A DNA stretch of 41,938 nucleotides from Halothece sp964463655 (GTDB taxonomy: Bacteria > Cyanobacteriota > Cyanobacteriia > Cyanobacteriales > Rubidibacteraceae), in contig CAYXDG010000025.1 in NCBI GenBank assembly GCA_964463655.1, positions 1-41,938 of the forward strand, read 5' to 3'. Shown piece by piece: positions 25,446-33,944 of this stretch (positions are counted from its first letter, which is position 1; every line of letters begins with the position of its first letter). Under the pieces are notes generated by a model that was not told the DNA's origin, did not search any database, and saw only the letters and a program-made list of their open reading frames with translations. Position numbers and translations under genes: made by a program.

Positions 25446-25629
25446 TTAGCAATATTTTCAGCGTCTTAAGTAACTGTTGAAAATTTAATTTTTGAGATTG
25501 TTATTAACTAACTTATCGTTACACATTTGTATCACCTGATCATGGATGTGCTATGTTTACTGTATCGATGAGAAGCGCGTAGGTCAAAGACCGAGTGCGA
25601 TAGCACATCGTGCAACTGCCTTAGTGTCC
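25446..25629 (+). promoter_or_regulatory. Leader before the large DUF1998 helicase gene
   Basis: A 184-base, AT-rich gap following brnA. Small palindromes occur near its end, GGTCAAAGACC (about 25575) and GTGCGATAGCAC (about 25594). An in-frame ATG at 25546 would translate these, but the resulting residues look like repeat translation, so the region is treated as a leader. It could hold a separate promoter for the helicase. Confidence 0.4.
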
Positions 25630-28600
25630 ATGCTGAACCCCATACTTTACACCGAAAACGTTGTCAGAGACTTCTTAAAGTACCAACTGACCGCTTATCC
25701 CTTCGCAGATGATAACCTCTACCATCAGATGCGGAATCTCCTCAACTTGGAACAAACCCGACGCACGCCATTGTTTAAGGGCCCTTATGTCAGCCTCAGT
25801 CGTAGTTTTCGCCAAGGTGCAACAATTCATGATCTCGCTTGCGAAAACATCTTTCATCCTCATCTGGAAAATATCGCCGAATATCCCTCTCTCTACGGAC
25901 ACCAAGAACAAGCGGTTCGCGCTATCTCTCAAGGAAAAACGACTTTAATCTCCACAGGAACAGGGTCGGGAAAAACAGAATGTTTCCTTTATCCTATTAT
26001 TAGCCATTGTCTGCAATTAAAAGACCAAAACGCACCCGATGGGATTACTGCAATTATTGTTTATCCCATGAATGCCCTCGCTGAAGATCAACTAGGACGG
26101 TTAAGGGAACTGCTGGCGGGACAGGGAATAACCTTTGGAATGTATGTGGGAAAAACCCCAGAAAATACGGCTGATGCAGCAGGCAAAAAACTCGGTCAAG
26201 GGTCATCTAAACAGGATTATAAAGCAGCCCTTAAAAAAGCTCAAAACAATCGAAAAAGCCAAACCATTTATCCTCCTGAAGAGAAGGTATCTAGGGAAGA
26301 AATGCGGAAATCTCCCCCTCGTATTCTTCTCACTAATATCAAACAACTGGAACTTCTGCTAACTCGTCAACGGGATACAGAATTATTCAAGCAGGTGCAA
26401 TTACAATATCTAGTTTTTGACGAAGCCCATACAGTCAGTGGTGCGGCAGGTGCTGAAACCGCTTGTTTAATTCGTCGTTTGCGTTCCTTCTGCGATCGCG
26501 CGATTGACGAAACCACTTGTATTGCTACTTCTGCGACCATTGCCGATCCCAATACAGGACAAGAAGCAGGACAAGAGTTTGCCTCCCGTTTCTTTGGGGT
26601 AAAACGAGAGAACATTGAATTAGTCGCCGAACAATATGAAGCCGATAACTGGGCAAAAGAGAGAATCACACCTTCCCCTCTCCCTGGTGAACCTAGACAA
26701 CAATTAGAGAATGTTCTCAATACACTGGAAGATGCCCAAAAAGAAACCAATACTGCGAATGGAAAACTGGTAAAAGGGGTATTTCAAGCAATCACAGGGC
26801 AGGGGATTGAGGCAGAAAAATGGCAAGAAAGTTTATATGAGCATCTTGCAGCGAACGAATTAGTTTATCAACTGAGCGAAACGCTCAAGCGACCTCGCCT
26901 TTTAAGCGAACTAATCCAAAACCTCCAAAACCAACTGACTCGCAAGATATCAGAAGAAGAATTACTAATTTGGCTGGCGTTAGGGGCAGCGTCTCGAAAA
27001 GAAGGACGACCGTTGCTGCGTCCCGTGATTCATGGTTTTATTCGTGGGGTGGGCGGTGCTGTGGTAACCTTTCCTCAAGACAATAATACCCCGCAGTTGT
27101 GGTTATCGGCTCAGGATATCAGTGAAAGCGGACAAGATCATTTATTTAATCTTCCCATCTCCACTTGTACTACTTGTGGACAACATTACTTTATTCATCA
27201 TGTTGCCGATTTCAAATTTTCAGATAAAGATAAAACGCCACAAGGAGGACAAGCAAGTGGAACAAGACAACACTGGACTCCTCTGTCTGAAGAAAATGGC
27301 GGTGTGAGGGTGATGTTGCTCGATCGACTCATTACCCAAGACGAGGATGATCATCTTTTAGATCATTCCGATCATTCTAAAAACACCGCTCCCGTTTATT
27401 ATTGCCGTTCCTGTGGGACACTCCACTCTAGTCCTCAACAACGCGCCCAAGACCGAGATAATAATCACTGTGATCATTGTGGGGCGTTAGGAGAATTAGT
27501 GGTTCTTTTAGCGGTGAAGCAAAAAGACAAATCCCCAGGGAAACTCACCAGTTGTGTCGCGTGTCAAGCATCAGGAAGATATAGTTCAGGACGATATCGA
27601 GAACCGATTCGTGAACTGCGAGCAACTACGGTTTCTGATGTTCATGTTCTCAGCCAAAACTTGATTCACCATGCTGAACGAAAACGGCTGTTGGTTTTTG
27701 CAGATAATCGTCAAGATGCAGCGTTTCAAGCGGGATGGATGCAGGATCATGCGAGGCGATACCGCTTGCGGTCTTTAATGTATGAACGCCTCCAACAGGG
27801 TTCAATTTCGATTGGCGATTTAACTGCCTATTTAGATGAACTCTTAAATAATGATGATGAACTCAGTCGCAGTCTGGTTCCTGAAGTTTGGCGGGTTCAT
27901 CGTAAAGAAGCCGAAGGGGTGAAACATAATGAGGAACGGAAACGCTTTCTCAGGATTCAAGTATTGCGAGAGATAACGACAGGAGTAAAACAGCGTATTG
28001 GTTTAGAACCTTGGGGAAGGTTACGCATTGATTATGCAAAATTAACGCCAGAATTAGAATTTATTCAAAAATGGGCAAATTTAACAGGAATTGACCCTGA
28101 AGATTTAACCAATGGGATAGCTGCATTATTAGATATAACGCGCCGTTCAGGAATTTTGCTCGATCGCGAGGGGGAAATCTTTTCTAAACTGTGGCACGAG
28201 AGCGATTTTGAAATTCAGCGCGGTTATCTCCCACTTTTACAAGGCGTTCCTGTAGGATTAAAGTTACAAAGAGACAATTCCGACCATGATCAGCGTGTGA
28301 AACAATGGTTAACCGAACGAGGAGAAACGATCGCGCTACAAGCTCCCAAAAAATGGGGGATGGCAAAAGAGATTATTCCAGATTTTATCCGAGAATTATG
28401 GCAACTGCTCACAGAAGATTTAAATCTGCTTGCTAACACTAAGTTAAGAGCTAAACGGAATATCCTAAGAGGCTGTAATGATGTTTATCAAATTAATGCT
28501 GACTTTCTGCGCTTAACCCCTCATCAAGGCGTTTATCGCTGTCAAGTTTGCCGTCGTAGCCATTTACGTCCCACTCCCCAATTAAAGTGTATGGCTTGGC

Positions 28601-31074
28601 ATTGCAAAGGAACACTCTACTATGAGGCGGAAAATTCCGATGATTACGATTTGATGGTGTTAGATCAGCAGTTTTCTATGTTGCGCCCCCGTGAACATTC
28701 CGCCCAAGTTCCTGCCAAAGACCGAGAAGAAGTGGAAACTTTATTTAAGAATGAGGAGCGAGAACAAGTCAATACATTGGTTTGTACACCAACTCTAGAG
28801 ATGGGGGTCAATATTGGCAGCTTAGATACAGTTTTGATGCGTAATATTCCCCCTCTCCCTTCTAACTACTGGCAACGGGCAGGTCGGGCAGGTCGTGAAC
28901 ATCGTATGGCAGTGAACTTTACTTATGCTCGTCAAGCGAGTCATGATCGCGCTTATTTTCAAGACCCGCTTAAACTCCTACAAGGAGAAATTACTCCTCC
29001 TCGCTTTAATTTGCAGAATCCATTGATGTTAGAAAAGCACGTTCACGCTACGGTTTTAACCGTGTTACACCAGTTGATGCGTTCTAGTCAGTTATCAGAG
29101 CGCGATCGCGAGGAAATAAAAGCAGTGCTCAATAACTGTTTCCCCACTCAAGTAAAAGCCTATCTGTTTGATGAAAATAACTTTGTGCGACATGAACCCT
29201 TAGCGGTAAGTTCTCTTAATGACCTGATTCAAAAGCATGAAACTAAAATTTGTGAGCAAGTGCGACAAGTGTTTCATCAAGATTCAGAGTTAGAATCTGT
29301 TATTTCAGATGATGATTTAAGGACAATTGTTTTTGAAATGAGCGAGAAATTAGCCCAAGTGATTGATCGTCTGTGGAAACGATTACAGTGGGCATTAAGC
29401 CAAATCAAACGCTTGGATCAATTGCGAGAAGCAAAAGGAACTCTTGATCCTGATGAAGATGCCAATCATAGACGCTGTGATCGCTTGGTGAAAAAATTAA
29501 AAGGAAAACAGTTTCGGAAACGACAAGAGGCAGAAGGCTATGATGACATTAATACTTATAGCGTTCTCGCATCCGAGGGGTTTCTGCCTGGTTATGGCTT
29601 AGAAACAGGCTCAGTTCGTGGAACAGCACAAGTTCCTCGTCATTTAGTTAAGATATCAGACTTTGAACTACCTCGTCCCTCAGCTATGGCGTTACGGGAG
29701 TATGTTCCTGGCAATTTAATTTACGCTAATAATCATCGTTTTATCCCACGGTTTTATCATCTTGAACCCCAACAGCAAATCAATCGTTTCCAAGTTGATC
29801 TAACCCATGAAGCGATTTTAGAAGTAGGATTACAAAATAATCAAGCAACAGGTCTAGGCGGAACAACGTTACCAGCAGTTCCCCTTTGCGATGTTGATCT
29901 GCCCCATCAATCCCACATTACTGACGATGAAATCTATCGGTTTCAACTGCCCGTGACTGTAATGGGATATGAACAACAACGTCATAACGGCGGACAACAC
30001 TATACTTGGGGAACAAAAATCCTTCAAATTCGCCATAATGTCCACTTTCGGTTGGTTAATGTTGGGGCAACCAGCTTGGTTAATAATGGAACACTGGGCT
30101 ATCCTCTTTGCACGGTATGCGGTCAAAGTCGGTCTCCCTTATCTTCTGACAGCGATCGGAAAAAGTTTGAAGAGGATCATTTAGAACGTTGTGGTCAATC
30201 TGTTCAATATGTAGGATTTTATGCGGATGTGGTAGCTGATGCACTCAGAATTCAAGATTGTGCCAACCGAGAAGAAGCCTATAGTATTGCTGAAGCTCTA
30301 CGGTTCGGGGCATCTCGGGTTCTGGAAATGGAACTGGAGGATTTACAGCTACTCGCGATCGCTCAATCAGGGTTAGAAACCGTTGATATTTTAATTTATG
30401 ATCCGATGCCAGGGGGGTCTGGGTTGTTAGAGCAACTCATAGAACATTGGGAAGATATTACCAGTCAGGCTCTTGCTGTTGTTCAGGATTGTCCTTCTTT
30501 ATGTGAGACAGCTTGTATTGATTGTTTATTTACTTATCGCAATGCTTATTATCATCGCTATTTAGATCGTCATCTTGCTTTAGAAAAGATTAGTCAGTGG
30601 GGACACCAATTAAACTTTAGCCATGAAATCCCTGCTCAATTACCCGATACCGAAGCTAGTTCGGGAGAAAAACCTGTCAATGCAGCAGAAACCATGTTAC
30701 GGGAGATGCTCCTTCGTGCTGGTTTTCCTACCCCCTATGCTCAATATCCCATTGATTTAGGTAAACCTTTAGGCGTTACTACTCCTGATTTTTTCTATGA
30801 GGTTGATTCCGATTCCGCTGACGGACTTTGCATCTACCTTGATGGTATGAGTGAACATTTACATGGCAACCCTGAAACACAACAACGCGATCGCGCCATT
30901 ACAGATGAATTGGAAAGTTTAGGGTATGAAGTGTTCAGAATTCCTGCGGGAGATTTACATGATCGGGGGGCGATGGCAAAATACTTTTTCCGAATTGGAC
31001 GCTTTTTAGTTGGGAAAAAACAGGCTAGACAATTGCAACAACAACCAAGTTGGTTTGACGGGCAAGGGGAGTAA
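25630..31074 (+). CDS. Giant DEAH helicase with DUF1998/MZB zinc domain and C-terminal VSR/DUF559-like nuclease domain (DrmA-DrmB fusion or DruE-like)
   Basis: Counting from ATG 25630 (MLNPILYTENVVRDF) the protein has about 1814 residues. The helicase N-lobe has Walker A STGTGSGKTE (about 108-117), YPMNALAEDQLGRLRELL and DEAH at about 264-267. An insert carries Cys pairs (CTTCGQHYF, YYCRSCG, CDHCG, CVACQ). The C-lobe has CTPTLEMGVNIGSLD and YWQRAGRAGRE. Residues about 1480-1660 form the DUF1998/MZB zinc domain (DILIYDPMPGGSGLLEQL, CPSLCETACIDCL). The last ~130 residues (TPDFFYEV, CIYLDG, RDRAITDELESLGYEVFRIP) resemble VSR/DUF559 nucleases. In class 1 DISARM, DrmA is the helicase and DrmB the DUF1998 protein; DruE of Druantia combines both. 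Start ATG 25546 is possible but less likely. Confidence 0.8.
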   Translation: MLNPILYTENVVRDFLKYQLTAYPFADDNLYHQMRNLLNLEQTRRTPLFKGPYVSLSRSFRQGATIHDLACENIFHPHLENIAEYPSLYGHQEQAVRAISQGKTTLISTGTGSGKTECFLYPIISHCLQLKDQNAPDGITAIIVYPMNALAEDQLGRLRELLAGQGITFGMYVGKTPENTADAAGKKLGQGSSKQDYKAALKKAQNNRKSQTIYPPEEKVSREEMRKSPPRILLTNIKQLELLLTRQRDTELFKQVQLQYLVFDEAHTVSGAAGAETACLIRRLRSFCDRAIDETTCIATSATIADPNTGQEAGQEFASRFFGVKRENIELVAEQYEADNWAKERITPSPLPGEPRQQLENVLNTLEDAQKETNTANGKLVKGVFQAITGQGIEAEKWQESLYEHLAANELVYQLSETLKRPRLLSELIQNLQNQLTRKISEEELLIWLALGAASRKEGRPLLRPVIHGFIRGVGGAVVTFPQDNNTPQLWLSAQDISESGQDHLFNLPISTCTTCGQHYFIHHVADFKFSDKDKTPQGGQASGTRQHWTPLSEENGGVRVMLLDRLITQDEDDHLLDHSDHSKNTAPVYYCRSCGTLHSSPQQRAQDRDNNHCDHCGALGELVVLLAVKQKDKSPGKLTSCVACQASGRYSSGRYREPIRELRATTVSDVHVLSQNLIHHAERKRLLVFADNRQDAAFQAGWMQDHARRYRLRSLMYERLQQGSISIGDLTAYLDELLNNDDELSRSLVPEVWRVHRKEAEGVKHNEERKRFLRIQVLREITTGVKQRIGLEPWGRLRIDYAKLTPELEFIQKWANLTGIDPEDLTNGIAALLDITRRSGILLDREGEIFSKLWHESDFEIQRGYLPLLQGVPVGLKLQRDNSDHDQRVKQWLTERGETIALQAPKKWGMAKEIIPDFIRELWQLLTEDLNLLANTKLRAKRNILRGCNDVYQINADFLRLTPHQGVYRCQVCRRSHLRPTPQLKCMAWHCKGTLYYEAENSDDYDLMVLDQQFSMLRPREHSAQVPAKDREEVETLFKNEEREQVNTLVCTPTLEMGVNIGSLDTVLMRNIPPLPSNYWQRAGRAGREHRMAVNFTYARQASHDRAYFQDPLKLLQGEITPPRFNLQNPLMLEKHVHATVLTVLHQLMRSSQLSERDREEIKAVLNNCFPTQVKAYLFDENNFVRHEPLAVSSLNDLIQKHETKICEQVRQVFHQDSELESVISDDDLRTIVFEMSEKLAQVIDRLWKRLQWALSQIKRLDQLREAKGTLDPDEDANHRRCDRLVKKLKGKQFRKRQEAEGYDDINTYSVLASEGFLPGYGLETGSVRGTAQVPRHLVKISDFELPRPSAMALREYVPGNLIYANNHRFIPRFYHLEPQQQINRFQVDLTHEAILEVGLQNNQATGLGGTTLPAVPLCDVDLPHQSHITDDEIYRFQLPVTVMGYEQQRHNGGQHYTWGTKILQIRHNVHFRLVNVGATSLVNNGTLGYPLCTVCGQSRSPLSSDSDRKKFEEDHLERCGQSVQYVGFYADVVADALRIQDCANREEAYSIAEALRFGASRVLEMELEDLQLLAIAQSGLETVDILIYDPMPGGSGLLEQLIEHWEDITSQALAVVQDCPSLCETACIDCLFTYRNAYYHRYLDRHLALEKISQWGHQLNFSHEIPAQLPDTEASSGEKPVNAAETMLREMLLRAGFPTPYAQYPIDLGKPLGVTTPDFFYEVDSDSADGLCIYLDGMSEHLHGNPETQQRDRAITDELESLGYEVFRIPAGDLHDRGAMAKYFFRIGRFLVGKKQARQLQQQPSWFDGQGE

Positions 31075-31129
31075 TGTTTTGTTGATTGGCTCGGAAATTA
31101 ATGCTTCGTGAGTCAATTATGTTAGTATA

Positions 31130-31329
31130 ATGCACATTACACCTCAATTTAATAAAAAATATATCGGCAACTTGTTAATCAGATCGAAGAAAAAACAAAA
31201 AAATTTAGAGAAAATCAACAAAGACTTAAAAGAGAAGCAGTTTATTTTCAAAGTGATCAACAGCAATATATCCAAAAGTGTAGCATGGTTATCTATGATA
31301 TATTTAATAGAAAGGGGCCCAAAGATTGA
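31130..31329 (+). pseudogene. Small frameshifted gene or remnant after the helicase
   Basis: Starting at ATG 31130 the first residues are MHITPQFNKKY. In the next frame, from about 31156, coding-like sequence continues: YRQLVNQIEEKTKKFRENQQ, RLKREAVYFQSDQQQYIQKC and SMVIYDIFNRKGPKD, ending at TGA 31327-31329. The two frames join within the A-run AATAAAAAATAT. A single indel would restore a helical, charged protein of about 65 residues. It is either a decayed gene or one using a slippery A-run. The family is unknown. Confidence 0.4.
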
Positions 31330-31350
31330 AGAGTTTTCTTTTCTCTATTT

Positions 31351-31371
31351 GTTCATTGTTCATTGTGATTT
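31351..31371. repeat. Short heptamer array
   Basis: GTTCATT, GTTCATT and GTGATTT are consecutive 7-base units of the same type as the array at 3499-3554. It overlaps the last codons of the wecG-type gene, giving the C-terminal residues HNEQ. Confidence 0.6.
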
Positions 31372-32144
31372 GTCTTTGTTTTTTTCCCATTGATGAAAAG
31401 CCAATATTGAGCCAACTGTAAAGCAAATAAAATTAAAAAAACGGGATTATTAATTAAGTATCGTCGCCACAGTCGTCTCGGTTCGATCGCGAAACGATAA
31501 AACCATTCTAAGCCGAGTTTCATCAACCAACGGGGTGCTTGAGAGGTTTCACCACTGTGAAACGCAAAGGCAGCACCAACGCCAATCATCACTCCTTTGA
31601 CCTTATTGACTTGTTGCGCCATCCATTGTTCCTGTTTTGGACATCCCAAAGCAATAAAAATAATTCCGCTTCCAGACTCATTGATCCTATGAATATCCGC
31701 TTCCTTTTCTGCTGTGGTTAAGAGACGAAACGGAGGAGCGTGAGACCCTGCAATGATCAAATTTGGATACCATTGTTTAAGATTTTGCTCTAGCTTTTCT
31801 AGCATGATCTTAGTTCCGCCGTAGAGATAAATGGGAAATTGAGCTTGTTGAGCGCGATCGCAGCACGCTAACATGAGGTCGGGTCCATACACACGCTGTT
31901 GTCCTTTGATGCCCAATAAACGCAGCGCCCAAACTAATGGCATCCCATCAGGAGTCACTAACGCAGCATTATTAACAATCATTTGATAAGATTTATCCCA
32001 GAAGGCACTCATCACCACATGGACATTAGCCGCGATGACATAACAGCTTACTCTCTCTCGCGCCCATCTGATAATCTTTTCGCCAGCATCTTCATAACTG
32101 GTAGTATGAATGTTGCTATTAATAACTTGTCTAATCTTTGCCAT
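31353..32144 (-). CDS. WecG/TagA/CpsF-family glycosyltransferase
   Basis: Starting at MAKIRQVINSNIHTTSYED (ATG 32144) the product has 263 residues and carries family signatures: YVIAANVHVVMSAF (the NVH/NxH type N-terminal motif), NNAALVTPDGMPLVWALRLLG (core TPDGMPLVW), RVYGPDLM, PIYLYGGTKIMLEKL, IIFIALGCPKQEQWMAQQ, GVGAAFAFHSGE and APRWLMKLGLEWFYRFAIEP (last two shortened to APRWLMKLGLEWFYR). These are GT26 enzymes that transfer a sugar from UDP-activated donors to lipid-linked intermediates for surface polysaccharides. An upstream ATG at 32165 adds seven residues. It may be a resident gene at the island edge. Confidence 0.9.
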   Translation of the reverse strand: MAKIRQVINSNIHTTSYEDAGEKIIRWARERVSCYVIAANVHVVMSAFWDKSYQMIVNNAALVTPDGMPLVWALRLLGIKGQQRVYGPDLMLACCDRAQQAQFPIYLYGGTKIMLEKLEQNLKQWYPNLIIAGSHAPPFRLLTTAEKEADIHRINESGSGIIFIALGCPKQEQWMAQQVNKVKGVMIGVGAAFAFHSGETSQAPRWLMKLGLEWFYRFAIEPRRLWRRYLINNPVFLILFALQLAQYWLFINGKKTKTNHNEQ

Positions 32145-32236
32145 TTTGCAACTCACTAAAAACAAAGCGATCGCCCTTCGGACTTCGCGACGATAAATCA
32201 GCAGTACGATCGCGCATCTTTAGTAAAATTCTTAAT

Positions 32237-32434
32237 ATGTATAGCTTAATCAGTTTCCTAAGAAAAGTCAAGGATTGGCGAAAGTCTAATGGTCAAAGAC
32301 ATCCCTTATGGTGGATACTGTTAATTGTTATTCTCAGTTTAATGGCGGGTTGTTTGAGTGATCAAAACTTAGCTGCTTTTGGCAAAAATTATGATTACAG
32401 TCTGATGGCTATCACCCAAACTTCTAAAGATTAA
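32237..32434 (+). pseudogene. N-terminal fragment of an ISAs1-family transposase
   Basis: From ATG 32237, MYSLISFLRKVKDWRKSNGQ and RHPLWWILLIVILSLMAGCL followed by SDQNLAAFGKNY match the N-terminal associated domain of ISAs1 transposases (FL..I.DPR...G..HPL..IL.l...a...G). The DDE catalytic core is missing and the frame ends after 65 residues. It is an inactive insertion-sequence remnant at the right edge of the defence region. Confidence 0.65.
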
Positions 32435-32469
32435 AGCACCATCCGTAGCACCAATTGTTCAAAATAGGA

Positions 32470-33717
32470 TTAATTAAACCAGATACTAAAGCCGATAAAG
32501 TTTCTGCCAAAGGCTTGAATTAAGGCTAACCAAGTGTTGCGATCGCTGACTTCTCCAGATTCTAAATAGGGAATAATTCCGCTTCCATGCACCCATAAAA
32601 CAAAGTCTAATGTCCGAGGTTCGATAAAAATGCGATTTAAGTTAATTCCCATATTTGGGTTTTGAACTCGCCAATGAGGGACTAATTTTTTTCCCTGTAA
32701 GATGGCTTCTCCTTCCTCTAATATGCTTAACCAACTGTTAATTTGTTCTTCACTCACTCTAGCAGGAATCACACTTTCTTGTTGGGGGTTGGGAATCCAT
32801 TCGCGATCGTTGTCTTCTTCTGCTAAGATACTGTTCCAAGAGAGGCGACTAAGATTAATTGTTGTTTCTAAATGGTTTAAAGCCAGTTGCATTCTTTGCT
32901 GTTCGATCGGGTCAAGACGTAACAAATGAATCATGGCAATAATATCGACCCAATTAATCCTTGATATCTGCTCTAATGAGGAATAAAACTCACGATGGGG
33001 GGATTCTGTGCTGGGAAAAAACAGATGTCCAAAGGTATCAAAAAGGAGTTCGCTATCATGGGCAAGAATAATATTTGTAACCGCGCTGAGTAAGTTTACA
33101 TAACCGCGTAACCAGTAAGCATCTCCTGTGTCAAATGCAATAGGAAAGGCTAAGGTTTCTGCATCTAATTCCGCTACTGCTGGGTTATAAAGACTGTAAA
33201 TGCGCCAAAATTCTTCCCCTTCTGTTAGACGAGAATCACCATTAAGATCGAGACGAATTTTACCAAATTCAAGGGTTAGTTTAACAGGATTATCTTCTAC
33301 TAAGGCGATAGTTTCATCAACGGTCGCTAAATCAGCCTCAAATTGCTCAAGAATTAAGCGCCATTTTTGATAGTTAATCGGTTCAGGGTCAGGGTTAAGA
33401 GGGATGGGAAGTCGTAAAAAGGGAATCCCAAATTCTTCTCCTGCTTTCGAGTTTAGTCCATAGCGATAGAGAGATTGAGAGAGGGTTTCTACTGCTTCTA
33501 AAAATTGTGAAATGCCTAATGAAAAACTAGCTTCTGGGTCTTTGGGTTGCGCTTGTAAATAACTAACCAGTGAGTTTTGAACATTAGTTAATTGTCCTCT
33601 GGAGAGTTCTGAATTGACATTGGGAAATTCAGGAGGTTTACTCAAAGAAGTATGAAGAGCGATCGTTAAGACTAGAATGATTAAGGCGATCGGGAAGAGC
33701 CAATATTTTTTGTTCAT
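32470..33717 (-). CDS. Membrane-anchored or secreted protein of unknown function with an EF-hand-like loop
   Basis: The 415-residue product has an N-terminal hydrophobic segment (MNKKYWLFPIALIILVLTIA) acting as signal peptide or anchor. The next part looks like a TPR-like helical pair (QLTNVQNSLVSYLQAQ, DPEASFSLGISQFLEAVETL). Near residue 160 is DLNGDSRLTEGEEF, a good match to a calcium-binding EF-hand/dockerin loop. The remainder is helical with AFDTGDAYWLRGYVNLLSAV. I recognise no named family. The adjacent genes give no functional hint. Confidence 0.65.
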   Translation of the reverse strand: MNKKYWLFPIALIILVLTIALHTSLSKPPEFPNVNSELSRGQLTNVQNSLVSYLQAQPKDPEASFSLGISQFLEAVETLSQSLYRYGLNSKAGEEFGIPFLRLPIPLNPDPEPINYQKWRLILEQFEADLATVDETIALVEDNPVKLTLEFGKIRLDLNGDSRLTEGEEFWRIYSLYNPAVAELDAETLAFPIAFDTGDAYWLRGYVNLLSAVTNIILAHDSELLFDTFGHLFFPSTESPHREFYSSLEQISRINWVDIIAMIHLLRLDPIEQQRMQLALNHLETTINLSRLSWNSILAEEDNDREWIPNPQQESVIPARVSEEQINSWLSILEEGEAILQGKKLVPHWRVQNPNMGINLNRIFIEPRTLDFVLWVHGSGIIPYLESGEVSDRNTWLALIQAFGRNFIGFSIWFN

Positions 33718-33907
33718 TTTCTGTTTAAAGATTGAGTAACAATGTTGTTATTGTTGCCACTCTTTTTAGGAAAACACAACGAGATACAAGTAGCAAGTGG
33801 CAGGAGAGAAAATCAGTCAGAAGTGGGGTGAAGCAGAGCGAAGCATCGTAACTTCTCAAACAATCTAATACTCAGTTTTACTTCCCCCCTTTCCCCCTCT
33901 CCTAGAT
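33718..33907. other. Spacer with no gene seen
   Basis: This stretch lies between the unknown gene's start and the prolyl oligopeptidase's end. It should carry the promoter for the 32470-33717 gene. Pyrimidine-rich tracts are seen near 33880-33900 but no coding evidence. Confidence 0.4.
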
Positions 33908-33937
33908 TTGGGTTTCGCTACGCTCTACCCAACCTAC
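33908..33937. repeat. Dispersed palindromic repeat (TTGGGT...ACCCAA)
   Basis: TTGGGT (33908-33913) and ACCCAA (33927-33932) flank TTCGCTACGCTCT; the repeat extends to CCTAC. Elements of the form GTAGGTTGGGTAGAGC are common in cyanobacterial spacers. It sits just downstream of the prolyl oligopeptidase stop and could fold as a terminator-like hairpin. Confidence 0.65.
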
Positions 33938-33944
33938 AAATCAA

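Noticed and set aside
25546..25629. Upstream start for the giant helicase (MCYVYCIDEKRVGQRP...)
   Set aside because: The residues come from small palindromes and do not look like a domain; LNPILYTENVVRDF after ATG 25630 reads as a proper N-terminus. The choice is not certain.
15849..31074. BREX or type I restriction-modification as the explanation of the island
   Set aside because: No PglZ-type phosphatase, BrxC-like ATPase, HsdS or HsdR was found; the DUF1998 helicase and SNF2-type helicase fit DISARM/Druantia better.
32138..32236. N-terminal extension of the ISAs1-like frame beginning MPFCNSLKTKRSPFG
   Set aside because: It is antisense to the start of the wecG-type gene and unlike any ISAs1 N-terminus; family similarity begins at ATG 32237.
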